A stretch of DNA of 64,000 bases from JAFGXT01 sp963677165. GTDB taxonomy: Bacteria > Verrucomicrobiota > Lentisphaeria > Victivallales > SZUA-371. Below, piece after piece: positions 49,445 to 58,258 of the stretch (positions are counted from its first letter, which is position 1; each line of letters starts with the position of its first letter). The position numbers were made by a program, and so were the translations under genes. The DNA lies in NCBI GenBank assembly GCA_963677165.2, contig CAXXSX010000002.1, positions 806,001 through 870,000 on the forward strand, in the 5' to 3' direction. A model generated the notes under the pieces. The model did not search any database. It was not told the DNA's origin and saw only the letters and a program-made list of their open reading frames with translations.

Positions 49445-51190
49445 TTATTTCATTTTCCAGCTTCCGGCAGTCTGCTGGGCCTGCCACAACCTGCCATAAA
49501 GACCACTGCTCTTTATCAGCGAAGCATGAGTGCCGGATTCACATATTTTCCCGTCATCCAATACCAGAACCTGTTCGGCCTTTTCGATGGTACTAAACTT
49601 GTGGGCAATCACGATCAGGGTTTTGTTCTTCACCAGATTATTCAGCGCTTCCTGGATTTCGTTTTCATTCTCCGGGTCAAGGGACGCGGTAGCCTCGTCA
49701 AGGAAGATCACCGGAGCGTCCTTTAGAATCGCCCGGGCAATCGACAAACGCTGCCGTTCTCCGCCGGAAAGCGTCTTGCCGCTTTCCGCGATCACCGTGT
49801 CATATCCCTGTGGTAGCTTCATGATAAAATCATGGCAGTTTGCCAGCTTCGCCGCTTCGATCACTTTGCTGTCGGCAGCGTGTTTGCTTCCTACGCGTAT
49901 ATTGTTGACAATGGTATCATTGAACAGAAACACATCCTGAAACACAATGGAGATGTCCGACAGCAACACTTCCGGCCTGATCTCTTTAATATCCACACCG
50001 CCATATAAAACAGTACCGAACTGAACATCCCAGAATCGCGCCATCAAATTGGTCATAGTAGTTTTCCCGGAACCGGATACACCAACAAGAGCAGTCATGG
50101 AATGTTCAGGAATATGGCAGCTTATATTTTTAAGGATATCACGGTCGTGATAACGAAAAGTAACGTTTTCAAACCGGAAATCATGTTTTTCCGGCAGCGG
50201 ACACATCGGATTGAATTCCGGTTCTCCGGTTCCAAACACCTCTTCGATCCGATCCATAGAATTTGCCCCGTGCCGCAACATCACCAGGTTAATTCCAAGT
50301 TTTTTCACTGGTTCGAAAAAGTAGAATCCAAGGATAACAAAGCTGAAAAGCACCGGTATGGTTATTTGCGAAGCAAGACACATTTTCACAGCGCAAAACA
50401 ACATGAACAAATAGCCGACATCCAGAACCAGCAATGCCAATTGGACAGGAATACCGGTCCATACCTCCGAGCGGAAACTTAGTTTTTTCAAATGGAGCAT
50501 GGCTTTATCAAGTTCCCGAAAACTACTGCCGGTCATACTATATGCCTTAAGGGTTTTTATGGTACCGGCATATTCAAGGATTCGCGACGAAGCGAGATTT
50601 ATCGCTTCAAGATGCTTCTTTCCCATAATCATAATAATTTTACGAGCAGCCGCAAAAAACATCATCGAACAAACCGTAACCCCGAACAGCAACAGAGACA
50701 GCTTAAGATCAATAAAGCAGAGAAAACCGCCAAGCAGGATCGGAATCACGATCGCGGAAATAATGTCCGGCAGGTTATGGGAAAAGATCTCTTCCGCCTG
50801 GCTGACGTCATGCAGCATACGTGAGCTCAGGTCACCGGGATCATTACTTTTAAAGAATCCCAGCGAGAGGCGGCGCAGTTTTTCCCCCAGTTTCAGTCTG
50901 ACGTCCGGACCGATCATATAACTCTGGACAAAACTGTTGGACATCCCGATAATGCCTAGAATAATATATAGGACAAAGGCTCCCGCGTAACACCAATAAT
51001 ACATCCAGAGGCGGTCAAAATCGTGGGAATTGTGATTTAATACCGGGATTGTGATACTTAAAATTATCAAATAAAGCAGGCCATTGAAAGCACCGCGCGG
51101 AATATTGGCCATGACATTGCCGCCAATGATGCTGGCGATACGTCGTTTATAAACTTTTACAAAACTACGGTTTTCCTGTACAGCTAACAT
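49445..51190 (-). CDS. ABC exporter half-transporter, second gene of a pair
   Basis: The N-terminal six-helix domain (about 20-320) and the ATPase (about 340-575) are fused. Walker A (GVSGSGKTT), signature (LSGGERQRLSIAR), Walker B with Glu (VIFLDEATASLD) and switch His (IAHKF) are intact. It overlaps the preceding ABC gene by one base, so the two are very likely a heterodimer. The transported compound is unknown; the flanking methyltransferases and TetR regulator suggest export of a toxic or modified metabolite. Confidence 0.87.
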   Translation of the reverse strand: MLAVQENRSFVKVYKRRIASIIGGNVMANIPRGAFNGLLYLIILSITIPVLNHNSHDFDRLWMYYWCYAGAFVLYIILGIIGMSNSFVQSYMIGPDVRLKLGEKLRRLSLGFFKSNDPGDLSSRMLHDVSQAEEIFSHNLPDIISAIVIPILLGGFLCFIDLKLSLLLFGVTVCSMMFFAAARKIIMIMGKKHLEAINLASSRILEYAGTIKTLKAYSMTGSSFRELDKAMLHLKKLSFRSEVWTGIPVQLALLVLDVGYLFMLFCAVKMCLASQITIPVLFSFVILGFYFFEPVKKLGINLVMLRHGANSMDRIEEVFGTGEPEFNPMCPLPEKHDFRFENVTFRYHDRDILKNISCHIPEHSMTALVGVSGSGKTTMTNLMARFWDVQFGTVLYGGVDIKEIRPEVLLSDISIVFQDVFLFNDTIVNNIRVGSKHAADSKVIEAAKLANCHDFIMKLPQGYDTVIAESGKTLSGGERQRLSIARAILKDAPVIFLDEATASLDPENENEIQEALNNLVKNKTLIVIAHKFSTIEKAEQVLVLDDGKICESGTHASLIKSSGLYGRLWQAQQTAGSWKMK

Positions 51191-52962
51191 TACGCTTCCT
51201 CCATTTCACTAAGTTTCCAGGTCTGAGCTTTGGAATGGGCAATCCACATTTTATGATATATTCCTCTTTTATTTAGCAATTCTTCGTGAGTTCCGTCCTC
51301 GGCAATTTTCCCATCATCAACCACAAGAATCCGGTCGGCGCCGACGATAGTGGAGAGACGGTGAGCTATAACAATAACCGTTTTGTCTTTCATTATTCTG
51401 GAGAATGCCTTTTGGATATTTACCTCATTTTCTGCATCGGCATAGCAGCTGGCCTCGTCCAGCAGGATTACCGGCGGCTTTTTGAGTACCACCCTGGCAA
51501 TAGCAATACGCTGTTTCTCGCCACCGCTCAGATGAACCTCGCCGCCTTCCCCAATCACAGTATCGTAACCATGTGGCAACGCCATAATAAACTCGTGGCA
51601 GCAGGCGTTTTTTGCCGCCTCAATAATATTTTCCATTGTCGCATCGGATTTATCCATGCAGATATTCGCCTTCACCGTATCGGTCAGCATCTGGATATCC
51701 TGAAATACCATCCCCACGGTCTTGTTCAGTCCAGCGGTACCGATTGATTTTATATTGGTTTCTCCAATCGTGATGCTTCCCTGTTCGACATCCCACATTC
51801 TGGCAATCAGATGAACCAAGGTGGTTTTTCCAGAGCCGCTGGCACCGACGATCGCGGTAAAAGAGCCTTCCGGCAGTTTCACATTGATATCATTCAGTAC
51901 CTGTGGAGAATTGGTACTGTACTGAAACGATAGATTCTTCAGCTCAATATCATACTTCCCGGGAACCAGTGAAGTCTCCGGCTCGGATAATTCCTGTTCA
52001 TTGATGATCGACCCGATCCTGTCGCCCGCGGCGAAAATCAGTTCGCAGTGCCCGGCAATCATCATAACCCGGGCGAATTCAGCAAAGCAGCCAGTCCCGA
52101 GGATCAGGAAAAGCAGGACCGTCGCGACATCGGTCCGCCCCGTCTGCAGCAGATAAAAAGCGGTTGGCAAAATAAAAACACCTCCACCAATCACAATGGC
52201 CATGAAAACCACAAAAAAAGGCGTCTGTCTCTTAGACAGCATCACCGTAAAATGACGATACCCCAACACTGCCTTCTGAAGCCTCTCAAAAGATTCCACA
52301 CTGATGTTGAAAGCTTTAACCACCGGCATTCCCTTAACGTATTCCACGATAGTTGAGTGCATCGCCTCTACTGCCTTATGATATTTTTCCCAGAGCAGCT
52401 TACGGTTCCCTCCGCCGGTAGCGATCCCACTGTACATCAGTTTGATCATGGCAAAACCAACCGGCAACGGCACCAGCGTTGCCAGCGACAAACGCCAGTC
52501 AATAAAAAACAGTACAATAATAGTACCAATTGGCAGGACGGTTCCCGCGATCAAATCAGGAAGATTATGCGCCACAAACAGTTCGATACGTTCAACGTCT
52601 TCATGCAGAGTTTTTCGGATTCGTCCTGAACTGTTTTCCGACCAGAATCCCATCGGCAGTTTTCCCAGATGTTCTGTCAGCCTGGTCCTGATCTGATACA
52701 ACAGGTCAAAGGCCGCGATATGGCTGAATACAAATGAAGTAATCACGAAAAAATACCGCAGTAGAACCGCTCCGAATGCAACAATGAGCAATTTTACAAT
52801 AAAGTTGGAATCAACTCTAATTCCGTGGTCGATAAAATTAGTAATGATCAGGAAAATCAATATATATGGCACAATCGCGAGAATCGCTCCCATGACCGCG
52901 AATAACGTCATTGCGGCAAATTCTTTTTTCTTTCCTTTTATCAGGTCAAAAATTACATTCAT
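51190..52962 (-). CDS. ABC exporter half-transporter, first gene of a pair
   Basis: This is a second full half-transporter of 590 aa: membrane domain about 1-320 and ATPase with Walker A (GASGSGKTTL), signature (LSGGEKQRIAIAR), Walker B (VILLDEASCYAD) and switch His (IAHRL). Catalytic Glu is present in both partners, so both ATP sites could work. A palindromic operator-like site lies 60-73 bases upstream of the start. It overlaps the next ABC gene by one base. Confidence 0.87.
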   Translation of the reverse strand: MNVIFDLIKGKKKEFAAMTLFAVMGAILAIVPYILIFLIITNFIDHGIRVDSNFIVKLLIVAFGAVLLRYFFVITSFVFSHIAAFDLLYQIRTRLTEHLGKLPMGFWSENSSGRIRKTLHEDVERIELFVAHNLPDLIAGTVLPIGTIIVLFFIDWRLSLATLVPLPVGFAMIKLMYSGIATGGGNRKLLWEKYHKAVEAMHSTIVEYVKGMPVVKAFNISVESFERLQKAVLGYRHFTVMLSKRQTPFFVVFMAIVIGGGVFILPTAFYLLQTGRTDVATVLLFLILGTGCFAEFARVMMIAGHCELIFAAGDRIGSIINEQELSEPETSLVPGKYDIELKNLSFQYSTNSPQVLNDINVKLPEGSFTAIVGASGSGKTTLVHLIARMWDVEQGSITIGETNIKSIGTAGLNKTVGMVFQDIQMLTDTVKANICMDKSDATMENIIEAAKNACCHEFIMALPHGYDTVIGEGGEVHLSGGEKQRIAIARVVLKKPPVILLDEASCYADAENEVNIQKAFSRIMKDKTVIVIAHRLSTIVGADRILVVDDGKIAEDGTHEELLNKRGIYHKMWIAHSKAQTWKLSEMEEA

Positions 52963-53022
52963 TTCTACCTCCGTTTGGTTGGTATGTTATTTTTTCCCAT
53001 TTCTGTAGCACGAATTCAAAAA

Positions 53023-53035
53023 TGAACAATGTTCA
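53023..53035 (-). promoter_or_regulatory. TetR operator candidate upstream of the ABC pair
   Basis: TGAACAATGTTCA is a perfect palindrome apart from its centre. The flanks (TTCAAAA before, and AGTTTTGTTTAAAAAT after) match the site at 53672, so about 70 bases upstream of two promoters are duplicated. The adjacent TetR protein is the likely binder (inference). Confidence 0.55.
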
Positions 53036-53118
53036 GTTTTGTTTAAAAATAAATGAGAAAGCAACTAACGTTTAAAGTGGCAAGTTGCCAGAAAATATGC
53101 TCTCCGCCATCGTCTGGA

Positions 53119-53604
53119 TTAAAAAATCCCTGGGATAAATCGCCATCTGACGTGGTTCATATACTGCTTGTATTCGTTCCCAAACTTCTGAAGCAGGAAT
53201 TTTTCTTCCATAAACGCGGAAACAATCCAGTGAAGAACACCCACCAGAGCAATGATCACAGTAATGATTACCCCGAACGCAAGAGCAATTCCCAGATTCA
53301 TAACAATCACGCTGAGGTAGAGAGGATGTCGTATCTTTGCAAACATTCCCTCTTGGACAATTTTTTCAATATCGGCTGACTTTTCGTGGGCTTGCCGGTG
53401 TTTTTTCTCGGCATATAAATGAAAAAGTAATCCTGACACAAGTAGAATTCCACCGATAATATTCGACGCCGGAAAATATGGAATTTTAGGCCATGAAAAG
53501 ATCAGTCCAAGTATTCCGGTTCCGAAAAGAAGAAGATATTCCACTTCTCCGCGATGCATTGGATTTGTAAGAAACAGCCTGTCAATAAAATTTACCTTTT
53601 TCAT
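53119..53604 (-). CDS. Isoprenylcysteine carboxyl methyltransferase (ICMT)-like membrane protein
   Basis: The protein has about four membrane helices and the C-terminal motif ending FGNEYKQYMNHVRWRFIP, preceded by IRHPLYLSVIVMNLGIALAF, as in ICMT/phospholipid N-methyltransferase-like proteins. The reaction is SAM-dependent methylation at a membrane; the substrate is unknown. I chose ATG 53604 because AGGAGA lies six bases upstream; an upstream frame to 53694 is unlikely because it would include the operator region. It sits between TetR and the ABC pair. Confidence 0.78.
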   Translation of the reverse strand: MKKVNFIDRLFLTNPMHRGEVEYLLLFGTGILGLIFSWPKIPYFPASNIIGGILLVSGLLFHLYAEKKHRQAHEKSADIEKIVQEGMFAKIRHPLYLSVIVMNLGIALAFGVIITVIIALVGVLHWIVSAFMEEKFLLQKFGNEYKQYMNHVRWRFIPGIF

Positions 53605-53671
53605 AAGGTATTCTCCTATATGTTTGTTTGGTATTTTATCTTTTCCATCTCTGTCATATGGCCTCAAAAAC

Positions 53672-53682
53672 GAACAGTGTTC
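53672..53682 (-). promoter_or_regulatory. TetR operator candidate upstream of the ICMT-like gene
   Basis: GAACAGTGTTC is a palindrome, and the surrounding bases (CTCAAAAAC before, and TTTTTTGTTCAAAAA after) match the site at 53023. It lies between the TetR stop (53713) and the ICMT start (53604), which suggests a second TetR-controlled promoter inside the cluster. Confidence 0.55.
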
Positions 53683-53712
53683 TTTTTTGTTCAAAAAAAA
53701 GGAATATAAAAT

Positions 53713-54360
53713 TCATTTTAGGGGCTTGGGCCGCATTTTTGAAAAATCGTACTCCGTAAGTCCTTCATAGCCATAAAACATAAATGTCATTATCTCTTTC
53801 AGAAAATTCATCATTTCTCCACGCGGAATATCGTGCATAATAATTTCCAAAATAATGTTCATCCAAAACGACGCGAAATTATGGGCAAAAAATTCTGAAA
53901 TATCGGCCTTCAATCCAGGATACAACGGTGCGGATTCTTTCATAAAGTGCAGTGTAATTCTGGTATATCGTTTCGTCAGAGATTCCCTATAATCTTCAAG
54001 CGAAGACCCATGAGCCTTAAACGCTACCAGTTTCAGGATTCGCCGATTCATGTCAATAAAATCCGCCAAGGCTTCCAGCCGCTCCAAATGGGATGCGAAA
54101 CTCCACTTTTCCGTATCTAAATATTCACGTTCAAATTCGATATGATTAAAATATTTTTCAATATTGCTTACTACTGGTTCAACTATCTGAAGGAACAAAG
54201 CATCTTTATTCTCAAAATAATTATAAATATTACTCGTGGACACCATGGCCCGTGCTGCAATACTCCGTAATGAAGCTTGAGAATATCCTTTCTCTTCAAA
54301 CTCTTTCAAGGCTTCAGATAGAATACTTTTTTCAATACTGTTTTTCGGTACCTGCACCAC
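53713..54360 (-). CDS. TetR/AcrR-family transcriptional regulator
   Basis: The N-terminal HTH (LSEALKEFEEKGYSQASL, then RAMVSTSNIYNYFENKDALF) is typical of TetR/AcrR. The C-terminal ligand domain (about 60-215) is divergent as usual. The start is GTG at 54360, with GGGAGAG about six bases upstream. It heads the ABC/methyltransferase cluster on the same strand and probably represses it via the paired GAACA-N-TGTTC-type sites. Confidence 0.87.
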   Translation of the reverse strand: MVQVPKNSIEKSILSEALKEFEEKGYSQASLRSIAARAMVSTSNIYNYFENKDALFLQIVEPVVSNIEKYFNHIEFEREYLDTEKWSFASHLERLEALADFIDMNRRILKLVAFKAHGSSLEDYRESLTKRYTRITLHFMKESAPLYPGLKADISEFFAHNFASFWMNIILEIIMHDIPRGEMMNFLKEIMTFMFYGYEGLTEYDFSKMRPKPLK

Positions 54361-54537
54361 GCATACTCTCCCATAAAATAAATTAGGACAGCCTAAGTTA
54401 TTGCTGATTTAAAATTAAATCAAGTTCTTTTTCCAATTTTTTACACATTTTCCCATATTTTTTCACAATGAACGGCACGAAGGACCTTAGCACGGCAAAG
54501 CCACAACCAAAGAAGACTTTGGGGTATGCTATTGTCG

Positions 54538-54595
54538 GATAGGGATGGCTCTCCGTAGCCATCCGTCTCGGCGTGCTCGGAGAGCCCGCCCTACC
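54538..54595. repeat. Inverted pair of REP-like palindromes (BIME)
   Basis: The left unit is GATAG followed by GGATGGCT-CTCCGT-AGCCATCC. The right unit on the other strand is GTAG followed by GGCGGGCT-CTCCG-AGCACGCC. The CTCCG loop and the paired-arm layout are shared with the pair at 12390-12476. The rest of the 443-base intergenic region (54361-54803) shows no gene. Confidence 0.7.
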
Positions 54596-54803
54596 AAAAT
54601 TCAGCCATCTTAAGCGAATGACTTAATTCTTTGAAAATTAATTAGAAACGAATTTTATCATATAAAAAATCTTTCTAAAAAAACAAGAAGTTTATAGATA
54701 GTAGTACGAAGAAGAATTGATTAAGAATGGGGAAATGGAGCTACATTGCAACAGCAAAGGTACCGCAAACAGCAGTTACTTAAAACTTAATCTCTTAACA
54801 ATT

Positions 54804-55604
54804 TTATCTTCCGGTTCTCTTAATAATTTTGCCTTTACCTTTTGAATCAATATCAAAAGCCGTGAGATTACTTGCAACATTGCTGCCGCTGAAATTTTCT
54901 CCGTATCCGCAAATAAAGTCGTACTCTCCCGGCGGAAGTTTTTCGAACTTTACTAGAATGGATTTTTTCATATTCGCGCCAAGCACAAACCGATGCGTTA
55001 AGCCACTGACATTATCAAGGGACCAGGCAAAACGTTGTGATTTAATAGAAAACCTCGGCTCATTACCACCTACTTCAAATTCAGTCATGGTAAATATTAC
55101 GGATGGTCCATCTGGTGCGGCATTTTTCCAGCGCCAATTTGAACTCTTTTTTAGAAGAACAAATCCAATATTTCCCCGATATATCAGAATTGGCTTATCG
55201 GTAGGATTGAACATAGACATCACGATTGTTATATTTCCGTTATCCTCAACACTTGCAGTTGAGCTCAGTTTCAAGTCATCAAAATTATCATCATATTTCG
55301 TTTTGTTCTGTATAAGTTGGACATCTCCGATCTTTTCGAACCTGCAACTTCCGGGATTCATCGGCTGATATACCTTCTGCACATCAACCTTTACACATTT
55401 TCCTTCATAAGGACGTAGCTGCTGTTTTACCTTTTCCGATACGTATGCGGCACAATATCCACTATACAAATAACAGCCGCCCCAACGATCATAAATCGGT
55501 ATACCGGCGTAGTTCCCCGGAAACGCTACTTCTGATAACCCTTGAAATACTGGAAATAAAGCAAAAAGAAGACAGATCAACAATATTTTATTTCGAAACC
55601 GCAT
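54804..55604 (-). CDS. Exported protein of unknown function
   Basis: A signal peptide (FRNKILLICLLFALFPVFQG) is followed by about 240 residues with a beta-rich profile (YLYSGYCAAYVS, then VEDNGNITIVMSMFNPTDKPI) and six Cys. No family is recognised. The middle part resembles a cell-surface beta-sandwich in style only. It lies alone, between two groups of REP-like elements. Its G+C content is lower than its neighbours. Confidence 0.6.
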   Translation of the reverse strand: MRFRNKILLICLLFALFPVFQGLSEVAFPGNYAGIPIYDRWGGCYLYSGYCAAYVSEKVKQQLRPYEGKCVKVDVQKVYQPMNPGSCRFEKIGDVQLIQNKTKYDDNFDDLKLSSTASVEDNGNITIVMSMFNPTDKPILIYRGNIGFVLLKKSSNWRWKNAAPDGPSVIFTMTEFEVGGNEPRFSIKSQRFAWSLDNVSGLTHRFVLGANMKKSILVKFEKLPPGEYDFICGYGENFSGSNVASNLTAFDIDSKGKGKIIKRTGR

Positions 55605-55764
55605 ATCAATTCCCTCCTATCTTAAAAATCTTCGTGCTACTATTTATCAACTTCTTGTTTTTTGAGAAATACTTTCACACTGCAACATTCATAAACGCTT
55701 AACTATTAACCAGTAAAGCATCAACCTAACGGCTTCAATTTTAATCAGCGCGAAGTCCTTCCTG

Positions 55765-56044
55765 GTAGGGGCGATTTTCGATGAAAGCGCCCGTCGCACC
55801 AGCGACAGGTCAGTACGACTGACAGCGTACTTACACTCAACGCTTCTACGTCGCTTTCGTGGTTTACCGGTTCCTTTCTAAGTAGGGGCGATTTTCGATG
55901 AAAACGCCCGTCGCATCAGCGACAGGTCAGTACGACTGACAGCGTACTTACACTCAACGCTTCTACGTCGCTTTCGTGGTTTACCGGTTCCTTTCTAAGT
56001 AGGGGCGATTTTCGATGAAAACGCCCGTCGCATCAGCGACAGTA
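55765..56044 (+). repeat. Tandem array of a 117-base GTAG-headed unit (2.4 copies)
   Basis: Copies start at 55765, 55882 and 55999 (the last truncated), with a 117-base period and near-identical sequence. Each unit carries three hairpins: GTAG-headed GGGCG-TTTTC-GAT-GAAAA-CGCCC, then GTCGC-ATCA-GCGAC, then GTCAGT-ACG-ACTGAC. The first two have the same layout as the dispersed repeat at 56072, but with different stem sequence. The rest of the 606-base gap before ispE holds only that second repeat. Confidence 0.85.
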
Positions 56045-56071
56045 TGATCGTTTTAAATTTTCATGGATAAA

Positions 56072-56174
56072 CTGCCGTGCTGATGCACGGTGTGCCGGTT
56101 TTATCAAAACAGGCACTACTTTGCTCCCGCATTTTTTTAATTCTTAATTCCTTTGGTTGCGGCTCCGTTACTCT
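56072..56174 (-). repeat. Dispersed repeat of about 104 bases, copy 2 (first copy at 12746)
   Basis: Nearly identical to 12746-12849. On the minus strand it reads GTAG, then hairpin TGCC-GTTTT-GAT-AAAAC-GGCA, then hairpin CCGTGC-ATCA-GCACGG. It lies 27 bases after the tandem array in the opposite orientation, so the two make an inverted pair. Confidence 0.8.
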
Positions 56175-56210
56175 ATGGGTCTTCGTGATCTTCGTGGCAG
56201 CCCAAAAGGC

Positions 56211-57077
56211 TTAGCAGAAAGTGCGCAGGCCGCTGCCGAATTCCTGTTTTACCGCGTCCGCCGCTTTGATGCATGCGGCTTTGTCAGGATAAACCGCGAA
56301 CATGCTGGGGCCGCTGCCGCTGACTTCGGCATTGAGCGCACCGCTTTCCCGCAGGATTGATTTGAGCACAGTCATAATTGGAAATTTGTCGTAAAGCGCA
56401 AATGCAAGATCGTTATGGATAAGGCTCGCGACTTTTTCCCAGTCGGAGGCTTTTACCGCTTTTACCATTTCAGCCGTCTCGTTTCCAGCAGGACCGATAT
56501 GTTCAGGCAAAAGATGTTGATAGGCCCAGGCCGCACTGACCGGAAAATCCGGGGCCGCAATAAGAATTGGAATCTCTGCAGCATCAAAGTCAAGATAATC
56601 GAGCTTCTCTCCAATTCCTTGAGCAGTTGCCGGACGTCCGTCGATAAAAAACGGAACATCTGCACCAACGGAAACCGCGATTCCCATCAGCTTGTCCAAA
56701 GTCAACGCCTGAAAACGTTCATTCAAAGCCGATAAGACAGCGGCGGCATTGGAGCTGCCACCACCAAGGCCAGCGGCAACCGGTATGATTTTTTCGAGAT
56801 CAATGGACACTCCGGCTTTTACACCTGATGCGTTAAGATATGCCATTGCGGCTTTACAACAAATGTTATCAAGTCCAGTCGGGAGTCCGGAATCGGAACA
56901 TTTCATAGTAATGCCGTTTTCATCGGGAAATACGCTGACTATCAGTTTGTCAGCAGGAGCCCCCAACGGAATAAACAACGTGTCAAGTTCATGGTAACCA
57001 TCGCTCCGCCTGGAGGTTACTTTCAGGCGGAGATTAATCTTTCCCGGAGAGGTCTTTTCAATCGTACCTTTTGCCAT
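56211..57077 (-). CDS. ispE: 4-diphosphocytidyl-2-C-methyl-D-erythritol kinase
   Basis: IspE phosphorylates CDP-methylerythritol in the non-mevalonate isoprenoid pathway. The N-terminal SPGKINLRLKVTSRRSDGYH, the GHMP loop VAAGLGGGSSNAA and the C-terminal AEVSGSGPSMFAVY are all diagnostic. The 288-aa length is normal. It follows the Gfo/Idh dehydrogenase on the same strand by five bases. Confidence 0.95.
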   Translation of the reverse strand: MAKGTIEKTSPGKINLRLKVTSRRSDGYHELDTLFIPLGAPADKLIVSVFPDENGITMKCSDSGLPTGLDNICCKAAMAYLNASGVKAGVSIDLEKIIPVAAGLGGGSSNAAAVLSALNERFQALTLDKLMGIAVSVGADVPFFIDGRPATAQGIGEKLDYLDFDAAEIPILIAAPDFPVSAAWAYQHLLPEHIGPAGNETAEMVKAVKASDWEKVASLIHNDLAFALYDKFPIMTVLKSILRESGALNAEVSGSGPSMFAVYPDKAACIKAADAVKQEFGSGLRTFC

Positions 57078-57082
57078 ATTGA

Positions 57083-58072
57083 TCAGGCAAATTCAATGCC
57101 ATAATGTTTGTTGTAAGATTGAATTTCCTCGGAAATATCAATCGCGAGTTTCAGCGCGCGCAATCCCTGCCTTCCACAAACTTTAGCAGGAACAACCTTG
57201 CCGGTCTCACGAGTTTTGATTACTGCATTTACAAAGTTGCGAAGCTCATGTTCGAGAGCATTTTTCCCTTCCATTGGAATATCTTTTTTCGCAATACCAA
57301 CCTTGGTCTTACGAACCACAATACCGGAAGGTTTGTTATAATCCATAGAAACATAACTATCGGGCAGGAATACCCGGAATTTTCGAACTGGATCAAGGCT
57401 TACACGGCTGGCGGTAAGATTGACAACACTGCCATTTTTAAATTTAACACGTACACTAGCGATATCTTCCGTATCGCTGAGAACCGGAATACCGACCGCG
57501 TCGAAATGCTCAATCTCCGAACCAAACATCGTAAACATGAGATCAAGGTCATGAATCATCAGGTCCAGAACCACGCTGACTTCGGTACCGCGTCGCGGTA
57601 GACCCGGTCGCGCCGGCGGATACTGCGCCATACGGTGAATTTCGGCAAACCGGGTTTCCATCGCGTGTTTTTCAAGTAAATCCATGGCGGGATTAAAACG
57701 TTCCACATGACCGACGCCAAGTACCAGATGATTTTTTTCTGCCGCGGTCACCATATCTTCTGCTTCCTTAACAGTTACAGCGATCGGTTTTTCTACCAGG
57801 ACATGCACACCTCTTTCGAGTATCGGAATGGTTACCTGATGATGATAATTCGCAGGAACAGCCACACTCACAGCATCACACTTATCAACCAGCGCCATCA
57901 TATCGGCATAAACTTCAAGATCGAATTCCTCGCCGACCTTTTTCGCATTTTCCTCTGAGACATCGAAAATCCCGACTATTTCAGCATTCTCGATTCCTTT
58001 ATAGAGTCTGGCATGATGACGCCCGAGAGCGCCGACTCCTACTACTCCGACTTTAAGTTTTGTCGATGACAT
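57083..58072 (-). CDS. Gfo/Idh/MocA-family dehydrogenase
   Basis: The N-terminal Rossmann fold (VGVVGVGALGRHHARLY) and VLVEKPIAVTVKEAEDM (with the conserved EKP) match this family, followed by the C-terminal alpha/beta domain. Related enzymes include UDP-GlcNAc 3-dehydrogenase (GnnA), which works with LpxA to make amide-linked lipid A in some bacteria; lpxA is close by on the opposite strand. That assignment is only suggested by context, and no GnnB-like aminotransferase is in the window. It is divergent from pyrH. Confidence 0.82.
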   Translation of the reverse strand: MSSTKLKVGVVGVGALGRHHARLYKGIENAEIVGIFDVSEENAKKVGEEFDLEVYADMMALVDKCDAVSVAVPANYHHQVTIPILERGVHVLVEKPIAVTVKEAEDMVTAAEKNHLVLGVGHVERFNPAMDLLEKHAMETRFAEIHRMAQYPPARPGLPRRGTEVSVVLDLMIHDLDLMFTMFGSEIEHFDAVGIPVLSDTEDIASVRVKFKNGSVVNLTASRVSLDPVRKFRVFLPDSYVSMDYNKPSGIVVRKTKVGIAKKDIPMEGKNALEHELRNFVNAVIKTRETGKVVPAKVCGRQGLRALKLAIDISEEIQSYNKHYGIEFA

Positions 58073-58258
58073 ATCTTTTATTCTCCCGAATATATCAGCT
58101 CCGCAATGGAGCTCAGCATTAACATAATTGAAATATAATATACATACAAAATCACAAATTTTTAGTGCGATATAAAAGTTTATCGCCTTTTCTATTTACG
58201 ATTTCGATGTATGTTGTAATGTTGTCAGATACGATAAATTTTCAAATACGAGGCTGTC

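Noticed and set aside
55765..56044. CRISPR array
   Set aside because: The 117-base units are contiguous tandem copies without distinct spacers, and no cas genes are near.
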